Source: a virus. Taken from it: 49,714 nt of DNA. Made by a program: the position numbers and the translations under genes. The stretch lies in the IMG/VR virus record IMGVR_UViG_3300021976_000023, positions 1-49,714 of that record, one strand, 5' to 3'. The notes below the pieces were generated by a model. It was not told where the DNA came from. It was given only the letters and a program-made list of their open reading frames with translations, and did not search any database. Position 1 is the stretch's first letter. Each line of letters starts with the position of its first letter. Positions 47,928 through 49,714 of the stretch are shown here, one piece after another.

Positions 47928-48959
47928 CTAGTCGCCCTCCTCCTCGGTTATTGCGCCCTGTCGCTCAAAATTCTGTCGGAATCCCTGGTCAAAGAGGTAG
48001 CCTCGCAGGTCGGCAAATCCCTTGCGTGAGGCAATATGTGCTCCGGAGAAGTCGCAGGCCCGTTGGCACCACTCGGGGTCGGGAGACGAGGGAAGATCGC
48101 CACTCTCCTCGGGGTTCCACCCGTAGGCGAGCCCGAGCATCTTGGTGGCGTCGATGGCGAGCATGACAAGTTCGTGATCGGTTTTGTCGAAGAGATGTCG
48201 TTTCACGTAGTCGCGCGGCGTGTGCCCGTTATTGGCTTTCCACGCTGGCATACCCGCCGCTAGGAGCCTTTCTCGTTCTGCTGCCGCTTTCTTCGTTTCC
48301 TTATCGACGTGCCGGTAAGTTGAAGTCCATATCATCATCGACCCGAAGACGTTCTTACCGAGCTGCCGAAGTATCCACGTGTACAGCCCGAACTGATCGT
48401 TAAGGTCGTTGAGTTTCGAGCCTGGATCGCGGGAGCCCGACTTGTGATCGACGATCCATATCTGATTGACGACCTGATCGAGCACAACTAGGTCGACAAA
48501 CACCTTGCAATCGAAGTTGGACTTTTGGCCGTCGGTGCGAGGCAACCATCCCACGGCGTTGTATTCAACCGCGAGAATAGTCCAATTCGGCGTTAGGTCG
48601 TAAACCGTGCAGTAGTTGTGATACATCCATGTGAGTTTGTCGATGACATCATCGTGGTAACCACCGTTCGTTAGCTGCGCGGTAGCGGCTTCGGCGACCC
48701 GCAACGTTTCAGCGGTGTCGTATTGCCAGTAACCCCCCGCGCGGGGTCCGGTGTCAGCTTCGAGGCGCTCCCGTTGGATGGCGAACAGCTCCCGGAAGTG
48801 CGCGGCCATGACTTCATGCCATGCGATACCGAGTGCTCGCGGCCCGCCGACGTCGTCCTGTGTCCAACGCTCCTTGTAACCAAGCTGCCATTTCAGAAGG
48901 CATTGACGCATCATGTTGATTTCGGACCACGACACGGTGATCCTGTCTTCGCCGGTCAT
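47928..48959 (-). CDS. Cas4/RecB-like PD-(D/E)XK exonuclease
   Basis: 343 residues. N-terminal SWSEINMMRQCLLKWQLGYKE is the usual Cas4-like start with its first Cys; GIAWHEVM supplies the His; CKVFVDLVVLD gives an Asp, and IWIVDHKSGS gives the D-x-K of the nuclease. CQRACDF near the C terminus may complete an iron-sulphur site. It probably degrades DNA ends for recombination with the neighbouring Sak4. It begins four bases inside the preceding gene. Confidence 0.86.
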   Translation of the reverse strand: MTGEDRITVSWSEINMMRQCLLKWQLGYKERWTQDDVGGPRALGIAWHEVMAAHFRELFAIQRERLEADTGPRAGGYWQYDTAETLRVAEAATAQLTNGGYHDDVIDKLTWMYHNYCTVYDLTPNWTILAVEYNAVGWLPRTDGQKSNFDCKVFVDLVVLDQVVNQIWIVDHKSGSRDPGSKLNDLNDQFGLYTWILRQLGKNVFGSMMIWTSTYRHVDKETKKAAAERERLLAAGMPAWKANNGHTPRDYVKRHLFDKTDHELVMLAIDATKMLGLAYGWNPEESGDLPSSPDPEWCQRACDFSGAHIASRKGFADLRGYLFDQGFRQNFERQGAITEEEGD

Positions 48960-49243
48960 ACCGGAGGCTCCTGAGTCCAGATGCGCCGCTCGTCTTGCTC
49001 GCGCTTTAGCTGCTCTTTTGCCTCTTTGAGTTCGGTAAGGATCTTACCGATTGTTTTATCCGCTTTCGTGGCCGCGCGGATACGATCGTGACGAATCACG
49101 AACGAAACCATTTCACGAATGGATAGAAAAGAGCAATCATCGTGGGACAAAAGCGCTTCGAGTGTTTCGTTCAGTTCATCATCGGACAGACTGATTGGAC
49201 GAGGCATGGGGATGCCCGAGTCAGCATCAAAATCGGGAGTCAT
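48956..49243 (-). CDS. Small charged helical protein
   Basis: 95 residues starting MTPDFDADSGIPMPRPISLS. Mid part with FLSIREMVSFVIRHDR, C-terminal coiled-coil (ILTELKEAKEQLKREQDE). No family known. It starts six bases after TACCAT, predicting a leaderless message from the operator promoter, and its stop overlaps the Cas4-like start by four bases. First gene of the replication block. Confidence 0.65.
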   Translation of the reverse strand: MTPDFDADSGIPMPRPISLSDDELNETLEALLSHDDCSFLSIREMVSFVIRHDRIRAATKADKTIGKILTELKEAKEQLKREQDERRIWTQEPPV

Positions 49244-49278
49244 ACCGCCATGGTAGGCCGGGCTTGACCCCTGGTCAA
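49244..49278 (-). promoter_or_regulatory. Promoter-operator of the replication block
   Basis: Dyad TTGACC-CCT-GGTCAA (49264-49278), leftward TTGACC, 17 bp, TACCAT, six bases, ATG 49243. It overlaps the last codons of the helicase gene. Confidence 0.8.
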
Positions 49279-49714
49279 AGGATCGCGGCGAAATCGCGTT
49301 GCGGCAGAGCCTTGACCTGATGATCCGTCTTGCGTTGAAGCAGATCTTGCATGGCGCGGTCGACGCCCGGCGAGACGAGGCGCACCACCGTGACCGGCCG
49401 CTCCTGGCCCGGACGGTGCAACCGCCGCATCACTTGCGTGTTTTTGTCTGGTCTCCACGAATGTTCGACGATGATGAGCATGTCCCCGGCGGTCAACGTC
49501 AGACCTTCGCTCACGGTCTCGATCTGCCCCACCAGAACGTCTAATCTGCCAGCTTGAAAGGATTCCATCGCGTTTCGTCGATGGGAAGCGGACGGTGTAC
49601 GGCCCGAGATTTCAGCCCATCTGAGTTTACTAGCCGTCAACCGCGCTTCGATGGCATCCAAAGTCGAGCGGAAGTTGGCGACTACCAACGTCGGTCGCGA
49701 ACGCCCTTCGAGGA
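49275..49714 (-). CDS. SNF2/DEAH-type helicase, C-terminal part
   Basis: Continuation of the gene at 1-1105; 49589-49714 is the duplicate of 7-132, so the unique part is 49588-49275. It carries the second RecA-like domain: VGQIETVSEGLTLTAGDM (motif V-like) and HSWRPDKNTQVMRRLHRPGQ (motif VI), as in SNF2 enzymes. The stop lies inside the operator of the next promoter. A TTG codon at 49688 that looks like a start is internal. Confidence 0.9.
   Translation of the reverse strand, partial: LEGRSRPTLVVANFRSTLDAIEARLTASKLRWAEISGRTPSASHRRNAMESFQAGRLDVLVGQIETVSEGLTLTAGDMLIIVEHSWRPDKNTQVMRRLHRPGQERPVTVVRLVSPGVDRAMQDLLQRKTDHQVKALPQRDFAAIL
49589..49714. repeat. Contig-end direct repeat, right copy
   Basis: Identical to 7-132, 126 bases. 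Removing one copy and the six odd bases at the left edge gives a unit of about 49,582 bp. It shows closure of the molecule, not a biological terminal repeat, as far as sequence alone can tell. Confidence 0.93.

Noticed and set aside
1-49714. CRISPR array, insertion sequence, integrase or partition system
   Set aside because: No regularly spaced repeats, no transposase, integrase or ParA motifs were found on either strand.

Overview
The window is the nearly complete genome of a tailed actinobacterial phage (siphovirus-type, HK97-like head), or of a phage-plasmid. Bases 7-132 recur exactly at 49589-49714, so the contig closes into a circle of about 49,582 bp or is a circularly permuted linear molecule. 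One gene, an SNF2-type helicase, is cut by the contig ends. High G+C (about 60 % by eye), GC-rich third codon positions, leaderless promoters, a portal-MuF fusion and plasmid-type DUF2637, TraB/FtsK and DUF932 proteins all point to an actinobacterial host. No mycolylarabinogalactan esterase (lysin B) is visible, so a host without a mycolate layer is somewhat favoured. No integrase, ParA or tRNA-flanked attachment site was found.

Layout. (1) 28914 down to 2422, minus strand, is the virion module in classical order: DUF2637 membrane protein, RuvC-like nuclease, small and large terminase, a 57-residue membrane protein, portal-MuF, ClpP-like prohead protease, major capsid protein, small head proteins, an Ala-rich repeat protein, head-tail connectors, tail terminator, two tail-tube-like proteins, tail chaperones with a -1 frameshift, tape measure, a signal-peptide protein, a 1662-residue tail protein ending in malectin and GH26 glycosidase domains, a receptor-binding-like protein and a GH25 endolysin. 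(2) 2061-1 plus the right end hold a small plus-strand gene, a zinc-motif protein, an XRE-type regulator and the helicase. (3) 28915-34452, plus strand, holds eleven small genes (zinc proteins, DUF932, SWIM protein, Pth2-type peptidyl-tRNA hydrolase), many in their own promoter-gene-terminator unit. (4) 34453-35501 has no protein gene. It begins with a promoter and then carries a tRNA-like element, several long hairpins and three tandem leftward terminators. (5) 49243 down to 35502, minus strand, is the replication and transfer module: Cas4-like nuclease, Sak4-like ATPase, SSB-like protein, prim-pol/DUF927 helicase, a probable origin (42950-43371), family A DNA polymerase, HNH and zinc proteins, a basic membrane protein and a TraB/FtsK-type DNA translocase.

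Control. Most promoters carry a 15-bp dyad TTGACC-N3-GGTCAA (about 17 copies). Its left half is the -35 box, and the -10 box follows 17-18 bp downstream. In at least six genes the -10 box ends 6-7 nt before the start codon, which predicts leaderless mRNAs. The XRE protein at 1068-1349 has such a site at its own promoter and is the obvious candidate to bind all of them. Separately, the octamer CGAGCTCG occurs about 30 times, in all reading frames, far above chance. The operator regulon, the structured RNA locus at 34458-35141 and the conjugation-like genes are the most unusual parts of the window.
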